Origin: CAZDRI01 sp964508055
GTDB lineage: Bacteria; Pseudomonadota; Gammaproteobacteria; PS1; Pseudothioglobaceae
NCBI GenBank assembly: GCA_964508055.1
Contig: CAZDRI010000013.1
Coordinates: 1-46,932 of the forward strand
Length of the DNA stretch: 46,932 nt
Direction: 5' to 3'
Below the pieces are notes generated by a model, which was not told where the DNA came from, made no database searches, and worked only from the letters and a program-made list of their open reading frames with translations. This document shows positions 7,404 to 16,706 of the stretch, in pieces (the stretch's first letter is position 1; each line of letters opens with the position of its first letter). A program made the position numbers and the translations under genes.

Positions 7404-8753
7404 TTACCATCCAGGACGGCGTATTTTTTGAGTGTTATCTTTTTTGATATTCTTATTTTTTATAGTAATTTTATTAGTAAAGTTTTTAGCTATAAAGCCA
7501 AAATTAGGATTTATTTTAGGCATATTAATCCACACTTTATAGCCACTACCTAATGCAGTATCAATACTTTCATTATTGTTATCATCAACAATAAATTTAA
7601 CTTTAGATTCAAAACAGCCATCAGGAGTTATAACTTCAATTGAATCTCCAATTTTGAATTTATTTTTTACATCAATTAGAGCTTTATTATTTTTATATTC
7701 CAAAATCTCACCAACCAGCCTTTGCTTATTACTTTTAGAATAATTTTCAAAATATGTTTGTAAATCTTGACTTTGATGTCTTTTTAAAAAACCATCAGTA
7801 TAACCACGATTAGCCAAATTTTCTAAAATCCCAAAAGCTAAATCATCAAAGTCTCTACCTGCTATGGCATCATCAATAGCTTTTCTATAAACTTGAGTGG
7901 TGCGCGCCGCATAATAATGTGATTTAGTTCTACCTTCTATCTTTAATGAATTTATACCAATTTTTATTAAAGCATCTATATGCTCAACAGCTCTTAAGTC
8001 TTTAGAATTCATAATATAAGTACCATTTTCATCTTCATAAGCTGGCATAAGCTCACCTTTCCTACCTGCTTCTTCTAATAAAAACACTGCATCTTTAATA
8101 TCTTTTTTTACTATGTCTCCTTCATAAGTTTGTTCAGCCTCTTTTACATCATATTGCCAACGGCAAGAATTAGTGCAGCTGCCTTGATTAGAATCACGGT
8201 GATTAAAATATCCAGATAATAAACATCTCCCAGAATATGCAATACATAAAGCACCGTGCACAAATACTTCTAATTCAATATCAGGGCAAAGTTGTCTTAT
8301 TTCTTTTATTTCATCAAGAGATAATTCTCTAGATAAGATTATGCGTTTTACACCTTGTGTCTGCCAAAATTTAACTGCTGCATAATTAACTGTATTAGCT
8401 TGCACAGATAAATGTATAGCTTGTTCAGGATATTTTTCTCTAATCATCATTATAAGACCAGGGTCTGCCATAATCAAAGCATCTGGTTTTAACTCAATTA
8501 TTGGTTTAATATCATTCATAAAGGTTTTAACTTTACTATTGTGTGGGATTACATTAGAGGCAATAAAAAAAAGTTTATTTTGCCTATGAGCATAATCAAT
8601 TCCAGTTTTAATAGTGTCAAAATCAAAATCATTATTTCTAACTCTTAGAGAATACCTTGGTTGACCTGCATAAACTGCATTAGCACCATAAGCAAAGGCA
8701 TAATAAAGGTGTTTAAGACTACCTGCAGGAGATAGTAATTCTACCTTTCTCAT
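7404..8753 (-). CDS. trhP: tRNA 5-hydroxyuridine synthesis protein TrhP (YegQ), U32 peptidase-like family
   Basis: TrhP and its relatives supply hydroxylation of the wobble uridine in a subset of tRNAs, using prephenate-derived chemistry. The 449-residue protein begins with the U32 pattern E-L-L-S-P-A-G-S-L. It has the family signature E-x-F-V-H-G-A-L-C-I-A-Y-S-G-R-C, then G-S-C-T-N-S-C-R-W, giving the four conserved cysteines that bind an Fe-S cluster in relatives. The length matches YegQ (about 450) rather than the shorter UbiU/UbiV. A C-terminal beta domain is present. The start codon overlaps the ypjD stop by 4 bp, so the two are probably translated together. Confidence 0.88.
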   Translation of the reverse strand: MRKVELLSPAGSLKHLYYAFAYGANAVYAGQPRYSLRVRNNDFDFDTIKTGIDYAHRQNKLFFIASNVIPHNSKVKTFMNDIKPIIELKPDALIMADPGLIMMIREKYPEQAIHLSVQANTVNYAAVKFWQTQGVKRIILSRELSLDEIKEIRQLCPDIELEVFVHGALCIAYSGRCLLSGYFNHRDSNQGSCTNSCRWQYDVKEAEQTYEGDIVKKDIKDAVFLLEEAGRKGELMPAYEDENGTYIMNSKDLRAVEHIDALIKIGINSLKIEGRTKSHYYAARTTQVYRKAIDDAIAGRDFDDLAFGILENLANRGYTDGFLKRHQSQDLQTYFENYSKSNKQRLVGEILEYKNNKALIDVKNKFKIGDSIEVITPDGCFESKVKFIVDDNNNESIDTALGSGYKVWINMPKINPNFGFIAKNFTNKITIKNKNIKKDNTQKIRRPGW

Positions 8754-9523
8754 AGCAGTTTTTCTAATACAAATTTAGACCCGAAATATGAGGTTATAAG
8801 TAATATAAAACCAATTTGATAGAAAATAAAGGCTGTTTTACTCCTCCAACCCAATGTTTTATGACCAACAATTAATACGGCAAATATTATCCAAGCAATT
8901 ATAGAAAGCACAGTTTTATGTGCTAAATGTTGAGCGAAAATATCTTCTAAAAACACAAACCCAGAAAGTAAAGATAAACTAAGTAAAACAAAACCAAAAT
9001 AAAGCATATGAAAGAAAAGCTCTTCCATTGTTTGTAATGATGGAAACTTTTGAGTAAATAAATTTATATTTTTTTCATGTAAATGTCTATCTTGCATTAA
9101 TAACAAGATAGAATGCACAAAAACAAGTGTTAAGATTGAATATGATAATATTGATATTAAGATGTGACTGGCAAAGTCAATTGTTATAATTTTTGTATTT
9201 GTATCAGGAAAAAACTGAATAGCTAACAATATCAAAATTAAGAGTATATAAATAATGGCTGCAAGAAATCTTATATCTTTTTTTATAAATACTATTAATG
9301 TTAAAAGCCCAATAGTCCATGTTGTAACAAAAATACTATTTGCAATGCCGAAGGCTATACCATTATCAGAAATAATTTTATTTAAATCAATTAAATGCAA
9401 TATGATTGCACTTATTAATAAGCCGATAATTAAGAAATTATTACTGTTATTATTTTTATATAATTGGTTAATTATCAAACCAACAGCTAATATATATAAA
9501 GATATTACAATACTTGTCAGCAT
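8750..9523 (-). CDS. ypjD: Inner membrane protein of the CcsA/HemX cytochrome c assembly family (YpjD-like)
   Basis: The 257-residue protein has about eight hydrophobic helices and belongs to the family of haem-handling membrane proteins related to CcsA and HemX. The position next to and divergent from ffh is the same neighbourhood as ypjD in enterobacteria, which supports the assignment. The histidine in H-K-T-V-L-S-I-I-A-W-I-I-F (about 203) and the later G-H-K-T-L-G-W-R (about 222) match the conserved C-terminal end of the family. The exact function is unsettled. Confidence 0.8.
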   Translation of the reverse strand: MLTSIVISLYILAVGLIINQLYKNNNSNNFLIIGLLISAIILHLIDLNKIISDNGIAFGIANSIFVTTWTIGLLTLIVFIKKDIRFLAAIIYILLILILLAIQFFPDTNTKIITIDFASHILISILSYSILTLVFVHSILLLMQDRHLHEKNINLFTQKFPSLQTMEELFFHMLYFGFVLLSLSLLSGFVFLEDIFAQHLAHKTVLSIIAWIIFAVLIVGHKTLGWRSKTAFIFYQIGFILLITSYFGSKFVLEKLL

Positions 9524-9588
9524 TAGTAGTTATAGTTTTAAATTAAAAATGTTTATAATACGATATTTTTAATTAAATAAGTTACAAA

Positions 9589-10995
9589 ATGTTTAATAAT
9601 TTAACAGAAAAACTAAATTCAGCATTTAAAACTCTGCAAGGTAAACATAAAATATCTGAGAGTAATATTCAAGATGCCTTAAGAGAAGTTCGTCGTTCCC
9701 TAATTGAAGCAGATGTTGCCTTAGATGTTATAAAGGAATTTATTGAAAATATTAAGAATAAAGCAATAGGTATTAAAGTAGGTCAAGGTTTAAACCCATA
9801 TCAAGAATTTATTAAATTAGTTCAAAATGAATTAACTGCAATTATTGGTGGTGAAAACATAGAGCTAAATTTCAAAACCCAACCGCCAGCAGTGCTTATG
9901 GTGGCTGGATTACAAGGTTCAGGTAAGACAACATCAGTTGCAAAGTTAGCCTCATTTTTAAAAAATCAAAGAAAAAAAGTATTAGTTGTAAGTGCTGATG
10001 TGTATAGACCAGCGGCTATTGAACAATTACAAATACTTGCAAAACAAATTGATGTTGAGTTTTTTCCATCTACCATAAAAGATAAGCCTAAAAATATTGT
10101 TAAAAAAGCTAAAAAATACGCTCAAAAACAATTCTTTGATGTGTTAATTATTGATACTGCAGGCCGACTTCACATAGATGAAGATATGATGACAGAAATT
10201 AAAACATTACATAAAACATCTAATCCAATAGAAACTTTATTTGTGGTTGATGCTATGACTGGTCAAGATGCCGCACATACTGCTAAGGCTTTTTCTGATG
10301 CCTTAGATTTAACAGGTGTTATTATTACAAAAGTTGATGGTGATGCTAGAGGCGGTGCTGCACTTTCAGTGCGTTATATAACTGGCAAACCTATTAAATT
10401 CTTAGGTATTGGTGAGAAAACTGATGCCTTAGAGCCTTTTCATCCAGATAGGATTGCGTCACGACTTTTAGGTATGGGCGATGTTCTATCTTTAGTAGAA
10501 GAAATTGAGAAAAAAGTAGATACTAAAAAAGTTCAAGCCACAGCTCAAAACATATCTAAAGGTAGATTTGATTTTAATGATATGCGTGAGCAGTTATTAC
10601 AGATGCAAAATATGGGTGGTATGGAAAGTATTATGAGCAAACTACCGGGTATGGGAAAACTTCCACCTCAAGCTAAAAATCAACTGTTAAACGATAAAAA
10701 ATCCCCACAAATGGTTGCTATTATTAATTCAATGACTAAAAAAGAACGCATATTTCCAAATTTAATTAAAGCATCAAGAAAAAAACGCATTGCTGATGGC
10801 TCTGGAACTACATTACAAAATGTCAATCAACTCCTTAGGCAATTTGAAAAAATGCAAAAGATGATGAGAAGAATGAAAGGTTCTAAAATGAAAAGAATGA
10901 TGCAACAAATGCAAGGAATGGAACAAAGTGGTGATATGTCAAGTTTATTACCTAAAAATAATCCTATGCCAAAATTTCCTTTTAGGAGGAGATAA
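9589..10995 (+). CDS. ffh: Signal recognition particle protein Ffh (SRP54)
   Basis: Ffh binds 4.5S RNA and nascent signal sequences and delivers ribosomes to FtsY at the membrane. The 468-residue protein has an N-terminal helical domain (R-R-S-L-I-E-A-D-V-A-L, about 36-46). The GTPase domain shows G-L-Q-G-S-G-K-T-T (about 108-116), D-T-A-G-R (about 189), T-K-x-D-G-D-A-R-G-G-A-A-L and G-x-G-E. The methionine-rich M domain ends with repeated M-x-x-M clusters (about 330-450). Length and order are normal. The gene is transcribed away from ypjD and converges on hisD after only about 20 bp. Confidence 0.97.
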   Translation: MFNNLTEKLNSAFKTLQGKHKISESNIQDALREVRRSLIEADVALDVIKEFIENIKNKAIGIKVGQGLNPYQEFIKLVQNELTAIIGGENIELNFKTQPPAVLMVAGLQGSGKTTSVAKLASFLKNQRKKVLVVSADVYRPAAIEQLQILAKQIDVEFFPSTIKDKPKNIVKKAKKYAQKQFFDVLIIDTAGRLHIDEDMMTEIKTLHKTSNPIETLFVVDAMTGQDAAHTAKAFSDALDLTGVIITKVDGDARGGAALSVRYITGKPIKFLGIGEKTDALEPFHPDRIASRLLGMGDVLSLVEEIEKKVDTKKVQATAQNISKGRFDFNDMREQLLQMQNMGGMESIMSKLPGMGKLPPQAKNQLLNDKKSPQMVAIINSMTKKERIFPNLIKASRKKRIADGSGTTLQNVNQLLRQFEKMQKMMRRMKGSKMKRMMQQMQGMEQSGDMSSLLPKNNPMPKFPFRRR

Positions 10996-11016
10996 TTAAT
11001 TTTAGGTCATAAATAA

Positions 11017-12309
11017 TTATTTTAAACGATATTTAGCGGATAGAGAATGAGCTTCTAAATCTTCAAAATTAGCAAATTTTGCAGCTATTTTTCCAAGACT
11101 TTGAGCACCTTCTTTTGAGGCAAAAATAATACTAGATTTTTTTTGAAAATCATAAACTCCTAATGGTGAAGAAAACCTTGCAGTACCAGAAGTAGGCAGT
11201 ACATGATTAGGTCCAGCACAATAATCACCTAATGACTCTGATGAGTATTTGCCCAAAAATATAGCACCAGCATTTTTAACTTTTTCTAACATTTCATTAG
11301 GATTTTCAACTGATAATTCTAAATGTTCTGGTGCAATTATATTATTTATTTTCACCGCCTCATTAAGGTTTTTGGTTTTGATTAATATACCTCTTTGTTG
11401 TAATGATTTTTTGATAATATCTTTTCTACTCATAGTTGGTAAAAGTTTTGCAATACTATTTTTTACCTCATCAATAAAGTCTTTATTATCAGTTAATAAA
11501 ATAGCTTGAGCATCTTCATCATGTTCAGCTTGAGAGAATAAATCCATCGCAATCCAATCGGGATTGGTTTTGCCATCACAAATTATTAAAATTTCTGATG
11601 GCCCTGCAATCATATCAATACCTACTTGTCCAAAAACTAACTTTTTTGCTATAGCAACAAAAATATTTCCAGGACCTACAATTTTATCAACCTTAGGTAT
11701 AGTTTTTGTCCCATAAGCAAGAGCTGCAATTGCTTGAGCGCCTCCTACTCTAAAAACCTTATCAACTCCAGCTATATATGCTGCTGCTAATACAAATGGA
11801 TTAATTTCATTTTTTGGAGTAGGTACAGTCATAATAATCTCTTTAACTCCTGCAACTTTTGCTGGGACTGCATTCATCAATACTGATGATGGATAAGATG
11901 CTTTACCACCCGGGACATATAAACCAACTTTGTCTAAAGCAGTGATTTTTTGTCCTAAAACTGTGCCATTATCTTCTTCATAAGTCCATGATTTTTGTAT
12001 TTGTTTTTTATGATATTGTTTTATACGCTTATGTGATGTTATTAATACTTTCTTATCTACATCAGATAAGCCATTAAAAGCAGCTTTTAGTTTTTGTTTT
12101 GATAATATTAAATCATTAATATCACTAGCATTTATAAAATCATACTTTTTAGTTAATTGAACTAAGGCACTATCACCATTTTTAACTACATCATTAATTA
12201 TTTTTTTAACCTTAAAAATCGTATCATCAGCAGCAATATTATCCCAATTAGTAAGCCTTTTTAGCTTAATATAAAAATCTTTATCTTTAGTATTTAAAAT
12301 ATTAATCAT
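11017..12309 (-). CDS. hisD: Histidinol dehydrogenase
   Basis: HisD catalyses the last two oxidations of histidine synthesis, L-histidinol to L-histidine with 2 NAD+. The 430-residue length is standard. Visible motifs are G-L-Y-V-P-G-G-K-A-S-Y-P-S-S-V-L-M-N, the Zn-site segment S-Q-A-E-H-D-E-D-A-Q-A and the catalytic P-E-H-L-E-L, followed by G-P-N-H-V-L-P-T-S-G-T-A-R-F. It overlaps the end of hisG by 8 bp and is the last gene of the mlaC-murA-hisG-hisD run. The hisC that often follows in gammaproteobacteria is missing here. Confidence 0.97.
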   Translation of the reverse strand: MINILNTKDKDFYIKLKRLTNWDNIAADDTIFKVKKIINDVVKNGDSALVQLTKKYDFINASDINDLILSKQKLKAAFNGLSDVDKKVLITSHKRIKQYHKKQIQKSWTYEEDNGTVLGQKITALDKVGLYVPGGKASYPSSVLMNAVPAKVAGVKEIIMTVPTPKNEINPFVLAAAYIAGVDKVFRVGGAQAIAALAYGTKTIPKVDKIVGPGNIFVAIAKKLVFGQVGIDMIAGPSEILIICDGKTNPDWIAMDLFSQAEHDEDAQAILLTDNKDFIDEVKNSIAKLLPTMSRKDIIKKSLQQRGILIKTKNLNEAVKINNIIAPEHLELSVENPNEMLEKVKNAGAIFLGKYSSESLGDYCAGPNHVLPTSGTARFSSPLGVYDFQKKSSIIFASKEGAQSLGKIAAKFANFEDLEAHSLSAKYRLK

Positions 12310-12925
12310 TAAGTTTAGATTTTATTAAATTAAGCCAATATTTAATTTCAGTATTTTTAGTTTTATAAGAAGCTGAATTTACAATAAGTCTAGATGATAT
12401 TGGGTAAATTGTGTCAAATGCTTTTAATCCATTTGCTTTTAGGGTATTACCTGTATCAACTAAATCAACTATCGCATCAGCTAAATTTATAATAGGTGCT
12501 AATTCCATAGCACCATATAGCTTTATTATTTCTACTTGTCTTGATTGCTGTTGGAAGTATTTTCTAGCAGAGTTAACATATTTTGTAGCAACTTTAAGAG
12601 GAGTATTTTCAAGATGTTTATATGATTTTGCAGCAATTTTTAATTTACATTTAGCAATATTTAAATCTAACAGTTCATATAATCCTTGTCCCTTATGCTC
12701 TAATAATACATCTTTGCCAGCTATACCTATATCAGTTGCACCATGTTGCACATATACTGGGACATCTTGAGCTCTTAGTATTACTACTTTTATATCATCA
12801 AAATTAGTATCTAAAATGAGTTTTCTACTAGCTAATTCTGCTTGGTCTATTTCTATACCAATCTTATTTAATAATGGTAGGCTTTCATTTAAAATGCGGC
12901 CTTTTGACAGTGCTATAGTTAGCAT
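12302..12925 (-). CDS. hisG: ATP phosphoribosyltransferase, short form
   Basis: HisG joins ATP and PRPP in the first committed step of histidine synthesis. At 207 residues it is the short form (HisGS), which lacks the C-terminal feedback domain and normally works in a complex with the regulatory subunit HisZ; hisZ is not in this window. Family motifs include the A-L-S-K-G-R-I start, the D-I-G-I-A-G-K-D-V-L segment and D-L-V-D-T-G-N-T-L-K-A-N-G-L near the C-terminus, the PRPP loop. It starts 1 bp after murA. Confidence 0.95.
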   Translation of the reverse strand: MLTIALSKGRILNESLPLLNKIGIEIDQAELASRKLILDTNFDDIKVVILRAQDVPVYVQHGATDIGIAGKDVLLEHKGQGLYELLDLNIAKCKLKIAAKSYKHLENTPLKVATKYVNSARKYFQQQSRQVEIIKLYGAMELAPIINLADAIVDLVDTGNTLKANGLKAFDTIYPISSRLIVNSASYKTKNTEIKYWLNLIKSKLND

Positions 12926-12926
12926 A

Positions 12927-14186
12927 TTAATCTCTTATTCTTTCTATATTAGCACCTAACATTTTTAATTTTTCTTCAATTGCTTCATAGCCCCTATCTA
13001 AATGATAGACTCTATCAATTGTAGTTGTGCCTTTAGCCGCAAGTCCTGCTAATACTAGTGATGCTGATGCTCTTAAATCAGTAGCCATTAATTGGGCACC
13101 TATTAGTTCTTTTTTACCTTCACAAACAACAGTATTACCATTTAACTCTAAATTAGCTCCTAATCTTTTTAATTCTGCAATATGCATAAATCTATTTTCA
13201 AATATAGTCTCAGTAATAGTACTTTTTCCTTTAGCTACACAATTAAGAGCTACAAATTGAGCTTGCATATCTGTTGCAAATCCAGGATATACAGTAGTTT
13301 TAATATTAACTGCTTTTGGTTGTTTGTTATGCATGTTTAGAACCACAGCATTAGAATATACTTTAATATCAGCACCTGTTTCTGTTAATTTGTCTAAAGA
13401 TGCTTGCATCATTTCCGGCTTTGTGTTTTTTAAAGTCATTTTGCCTTTTGTTAAAGCTGCTGCTGCCAAATAAGTAGCACCTTCAATCCTATCAGGTAAT
13501 ATTTTATAATCAACACCGTGAAGTTTTTTAACTCCTTTAATTTTCAATACTGAACTGCCAAGTCCAGTTATTTTTGCACCCATTTTAATTAAAAAATTGG
13601 CCAAATCTGTAACTTCTGGTTCTTTAGCAGCATTGTTTATAACTGTCTCACCCTTAGCTAAGGTTGCTGCCATCATTATATTTTCAGTAGCAGTTACTGA
13701 ATTTATATCTAGTGTTATATGAGCACCTTTGAGCTTTTTAGCTTTAGCCTTGATATAGCCTTCTTCAACTTTAATATTGGCTCCTAAAGCACTTAGACCA
13801 TCAATATGGATATTAACCGGTCTAGTACCAATAGCGCAACCACCAGGCATAGATACTTCTGCTTTACCATATTTAGCTAATAACGGTCCTAAAACTAAAA
13901 TAGATGCTCGCATAGTTTTGACTAAATGATATTCGGCTTTAAAGTTAGTAAGATTACTTGAATCTAAATAAATACAATTATCAGCTTCTAAAATAAATTT
14001 TGCACCCATGCTTGTTAAAATATTAAGCGTTGTTGATACATCTTCTAAATGAGGAACACCACAAATAGAGCTTGCACTATCAGATATTATTGATGCAAAT
14101 AAAATAGGTAAAGATGAGTTCTTAGAACCTGATGATTTTATTTCCCCATTGATAGGGATGCCACCTTCAATTCTTAATTTATGCAT
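12927..14186 (-). CDS. murA: UDP-N-acetylglucosamine 1-carboxyvinyltransferase
   Basis: MurA transfers enolpyruvate from PEP to UDP-GlcNAc, the first committed step of peptidoglycan synthesis. The 419-residue length is standard. The conserved lysine in S-G-S-K-N-S is residue 22. The fosfomycin-target cysteine is present at about residue 117 in M-P-G-G-C-A-I-G-T-R-P-V-N. G-F-A-T-D-M-Q-A-Q-F and the C-terminal D-L-R-A-S-A-S-L-V-L-A-G-L segments are also clear. It abuts mlaC with no gap. The bolA-like gene that commonly precedes murA in gammaproteobacteria is absent. Confidence 0.97.
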   Translation of the reverse strand: MHKLRIEGGIPINGEIKSSGSKNSSLPILFASIISDSASSICGVPHLEDVSTTLNILTSMGAKFILEADNCIYLDSSNLTNFKAEYHLVKTMRASILVLGPLLAKYGKAEVSMPGGCAIGTRPVNIHIDGLSALGANIKVEEGYIKAKAKKLKGAHITLDINSVTATENIMMAATLAKGETVINNAAKEPEVTDLANFLIKMGAKITGLGSSVLKIKGVKKLHGVDYKILPDRIEGATYLAAAALTKGKMTLKNTKPEMMQASLDKLTETGADIKVYSNAVVLNMHNKQPKAVNIKTTVYPGFATDMQAQFVALNCVAKGKSTITETIFENRFMHIAELKRLGANLELNGNTVVCEGKKELIGAQLMATDLRASASLVLAGLAAKGTTTIDRVYHLDRGYEAIEEKLKMLGANIERIRD

Positions 14187-14804
14187 TTAATTAGCTTTGT
14201 TTTTTTTATTAATTCTTTCAAAAAGTCCTTTAATACCCTTTCTTCTTATGATACTAGAAAAACTTTTTTTATAATTTTTCATAAGACTTACGCCAGATAT
14301 TATTAAATCATACACCTGCCATTTCTCATTATGAATTAATTTAAAAGCTATTGGGGTTTCTATTTCTTCATTGTTTGCTGTTATCTTTAGATGTACTATA
14401 GTTCTATTTGCCTTTATGGTATTACCCGGAATAACTTTTATATCTAACTTATCAAAACTATCATAAGTGGTTAGAAATCCAGCGTAATCATCCATAAGTG
14501 AATTGATAATATAGTCCTTAGCTAATTGTTTTTGAGCATTTGTTAATTCATACCAATGCTGTTCTAAGGCATATTTAGTACCTCTATCAGCATCTATATT
14601 AGGAAATAATATTTTATTTATTAATATTTCTACTTCTTTGAGATTTCTTTTATTTTCCTTGTCTAATTTTTTTAAAGCTTCAATAGAAGTATCTAGTATT
14701 TTTTGTATACTTTCACTAGCATCAAGATTATTATTAAAGCTATTATTAGCATACACACTAAAAGTAAATGTTAATAATATAATAGTTATATGTATTTTAA
14801 GCAT
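14187..14804 (-). CDS. mlaC: MlaC-type phospholipid-binding periplasmic protein
   Basis: MlaC/Ttg2D proteins carry phospholipids across the periplasm between the outer membrane and the inner-membrane MlaFEDB complex. The 205-residue protein starts with a signal peptide (hydrophobic core T-I-I-L-L-T-F-T-F, likely cleavage after Y-A near residue 19). The mature part has the family's pattern of L-x-K-I-L-F-P-x-x-D, W-x-x-L-T-x-x-Q, and a late segment on I-x-G-V-S-L-M-x-N-Y-K-x-S-F. mlaF, mlaE, mlaD and mlaB are not nearby in the window, although the murA-hisGD order downstream of mla genes is the usual one. It heads the operon and is divergent from uvrC. Confidence 0.85.
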   Translation of the reverse strand: MLKIHITIILLTFTFSVYANNSFNNNLDASESIQKILDTSIEALKKLDKENKRNLKEVEILINKILFPNIDADRGTKYALEQHWYELTNAQKQLAKDYIINSLMDDYAGFLTTYDSFDKLDIKVIPGNTIKANRTIVHLKITANNEEIETPIAFKLIHNEKWQVYDLIISGVSLMKNYKKSFSSIIRRKGIKGLFERINKKNKAN

Positions 14805-14884
14805 TAAGTTTTAAATATGATTTAAATTAAAATTATTTTACTTATTATTTTAAAATATATTCAGAAAAATTAAATTTTATAAAG

Positions 14885-16678
14885 ATGATAGAAAGCAAAC
14901 TTAAAACTTTTATAGAAAAATTATCTACTAATCCTGGTGTTTATCAAATGCGTAATAAATATCAAAAGATACTCTATATAGGTAAGGCTAAAAACTTAAA
15001 AAATAGAGTTGGGCAATATTTCAATAAAACTTTAGTTGGTAAAACTAAACATATGATGTCAAAGGTACATGATATTGAAGTTATTATCACTCAAACTGAA
15101 ACAGAAGCACTATTGTTAGAAAATGAATTAATAAAAACCTATAAGCCAAAATACAATATTCTATTAAAAGATTCTAAAAGTTATCCTTATATTTTTTTAT
15201 CAAATCATAAATACCCAAGAATTTCTCTATATCGTGGGCTAAAAAAAAATAATGGAAATTATTTTGGTCCTTATCCAAATGTGCAAGTTGTCAAAGAAAG
15301 TATATCTTTGTTACAAAAAATATTTCATATTCGCACTTGCACCGATAATGTTTGCACAAATAGAACTAGACCATGCCTTGAGTATCAAATAAATCGCTGT
15401 TCAGCCCCTTGTGTTAATAAGATAACTGATGCAGATTACAACCAAGATATTAAAATGGTAACTATATTTTTATCAGGTAAAGATAAAAAAGTATTAGAGC
15501 AAATATCAAAGAAAATGCAAGATGCCTCTAATAATCAAAACTATGAAAAGGCTGCATATTATCGTGACCAATTAATACATATGCGCCAAATACAAGAAAA
15601 ACATTTAAACATAGTCAAAGGAGATATAGATGTAATTTATTTATTAAATGAAAAAAATATTGTTTGCGTGCAAGTTTTATTTATAAGAGGAGGGAGACAA
15701 ATAGCCCAAGAAAGTTTTTATCCTAAAAATATTAAAGAAGAATCAAATCAAGTAATATTATCAGCATTTATAGCACAATACTATTTAACAAGAAAATCTC
15801 CTGATGAAATTATCACAAATTATAAATTAGCAGATAAAGAATTATTAATAAAGGCTTTTAAAACAAAAATAATAACAAGAGCTCAAAAAGAAAAACGCCA
15901 TTATTTAGAAATTGCAAAAATAGTTGCAAAAGATAATATTAATTCTAAGTTTTTAAAACAATCAAAAAATATAGAAAAATTAAAAAGTATAAAAGAAGTC
16001 TTAAATTTAAAAGATAAGCCTAAAGTAATAGAATGTTTTGATGTGAGCCATACTTTTGGAGAGGCTACAGTTGCATCATGTGTGGTATTTAAAAATGGGG
16101 CAAAAGACAGCAATAAATATCGTAAATTTAATATTAAAAATATAAAACTTGCAGATGACTATGAGGCTATCAAACAAGCAGTAACTAGAAGATATAAGAG
16201 ATTAAAAGCTGAAAAAAATGAACTACCAAACTTAATATTAATTGATGGAGGCTTAGGTCAGTTAAAAAAAGCTAATGAAGCCTTAGAAGATCTAAATTTA
16301 GCTATAAAAACTATAGGCGTTGCCAAAGGTAAAGCTAGAAAAGCTGGTTTAGAAACATTAATTATATTAGATGATAATAATAAAAAACAAAAAATTAATT
16401 TACCACCTAACCATTTAGCATTATTATTTATAAACCAAATAAGAGATGAAGCACATAGGTTTGCAATTCAAAGTCATAGAAAAAAACGCACAAAAACTAG
16501 GCAAACATCAATTTTAGAAAGTATCCCTGGCATTGGTAGAAAAAAAAGAAGTGCATTATTCAATTATTTTGGAGGCTTAGAAGAAGTAAAAAGTGCATCT
16601 ATAGATGAAATTTGCAAAGTAAAAAATATAAGCAAAACTTTGGCAGAAAGAATTTATTATCAATTAAGTGCTAAGTAA
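14885..16678 (+). CDS. uvrC: Excinuclease ABC subunit C
   Basis: UvrC makes the 3' and 5' incisions in nucleotide excision repair. The 597-residue protein has an N-terminal GIY-YIG nuclease (G-V-Y-Q-M at about 18, L-Y-I-G-K-A-K-N-L-K-N-R-V at about 30-42) and a cysteine cluster with R-P-C-L-E-Y-Q. The UVR motif that binds UvrB follows (Y-E-K-A-A-Y-Y-R-D-Q-L, about 220-230). Next come the RNase H-like nuclease (E-C-F-D-V-S-H, I-D-G-G-L-G-Q-L) and C-terminal helix-hairpin-helices (I-P-G-I-G-R-K-K-R). It converges on dsrN. Confidence 0.97.
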   Translation: MIESKLKTFIEKLSTNPGVYQMRNKYQKILYIGKAKNLKNRVGQYFNKTLVGKTKHMMSKVHDIEVIITQTETEALLLENELIKTYKPKYNILLKDSKSYPYIFLSNHKYPRISLYRGLKKNNGNYFGPYPNVQVVKESISLLQKIFHIRTCTDNVCTNRTRPCLEYQINRCSAPCVNKITDADYNQDIKMVTIFLSGKDKKVLEQISKKMQDASNNQNYEKAAYYRDQLIHMRQIQEKHLNIVKGDIDVIYLLNEKNIVCVQVLFIRGGRQIAQESFYPKNIKEESNQVILSAFIAQYYLTRKSPDEIITNYKLADKELLIKAFKTKIITRAQKEKRHYLEIAKIVAKDNINSKFLKQSKNIEKLKSIKEVLNLKDKPKVIECFDVSHTFGEATVASCVVFKNGAKDSNKYRKFNIKNIKLADDYEAIKQAVTRRYKRLKAEKNELPNLILIDGGLGQLKKANEALEDLNLAIKTIGVAKGKARKAGLETLIILDDNNKKQKINLPPNHLALLFINQIRDEAHRFAIQSHRKKRTKTRQTSILESIPGIGRKKRSALFNYFGGLEEVKSASIDEICKVKNISKTLAERIYYQLSAK

Positions 16679-16706
16679 AAAAAATGTTGTCATAACCTTA
16701 AAAGCA

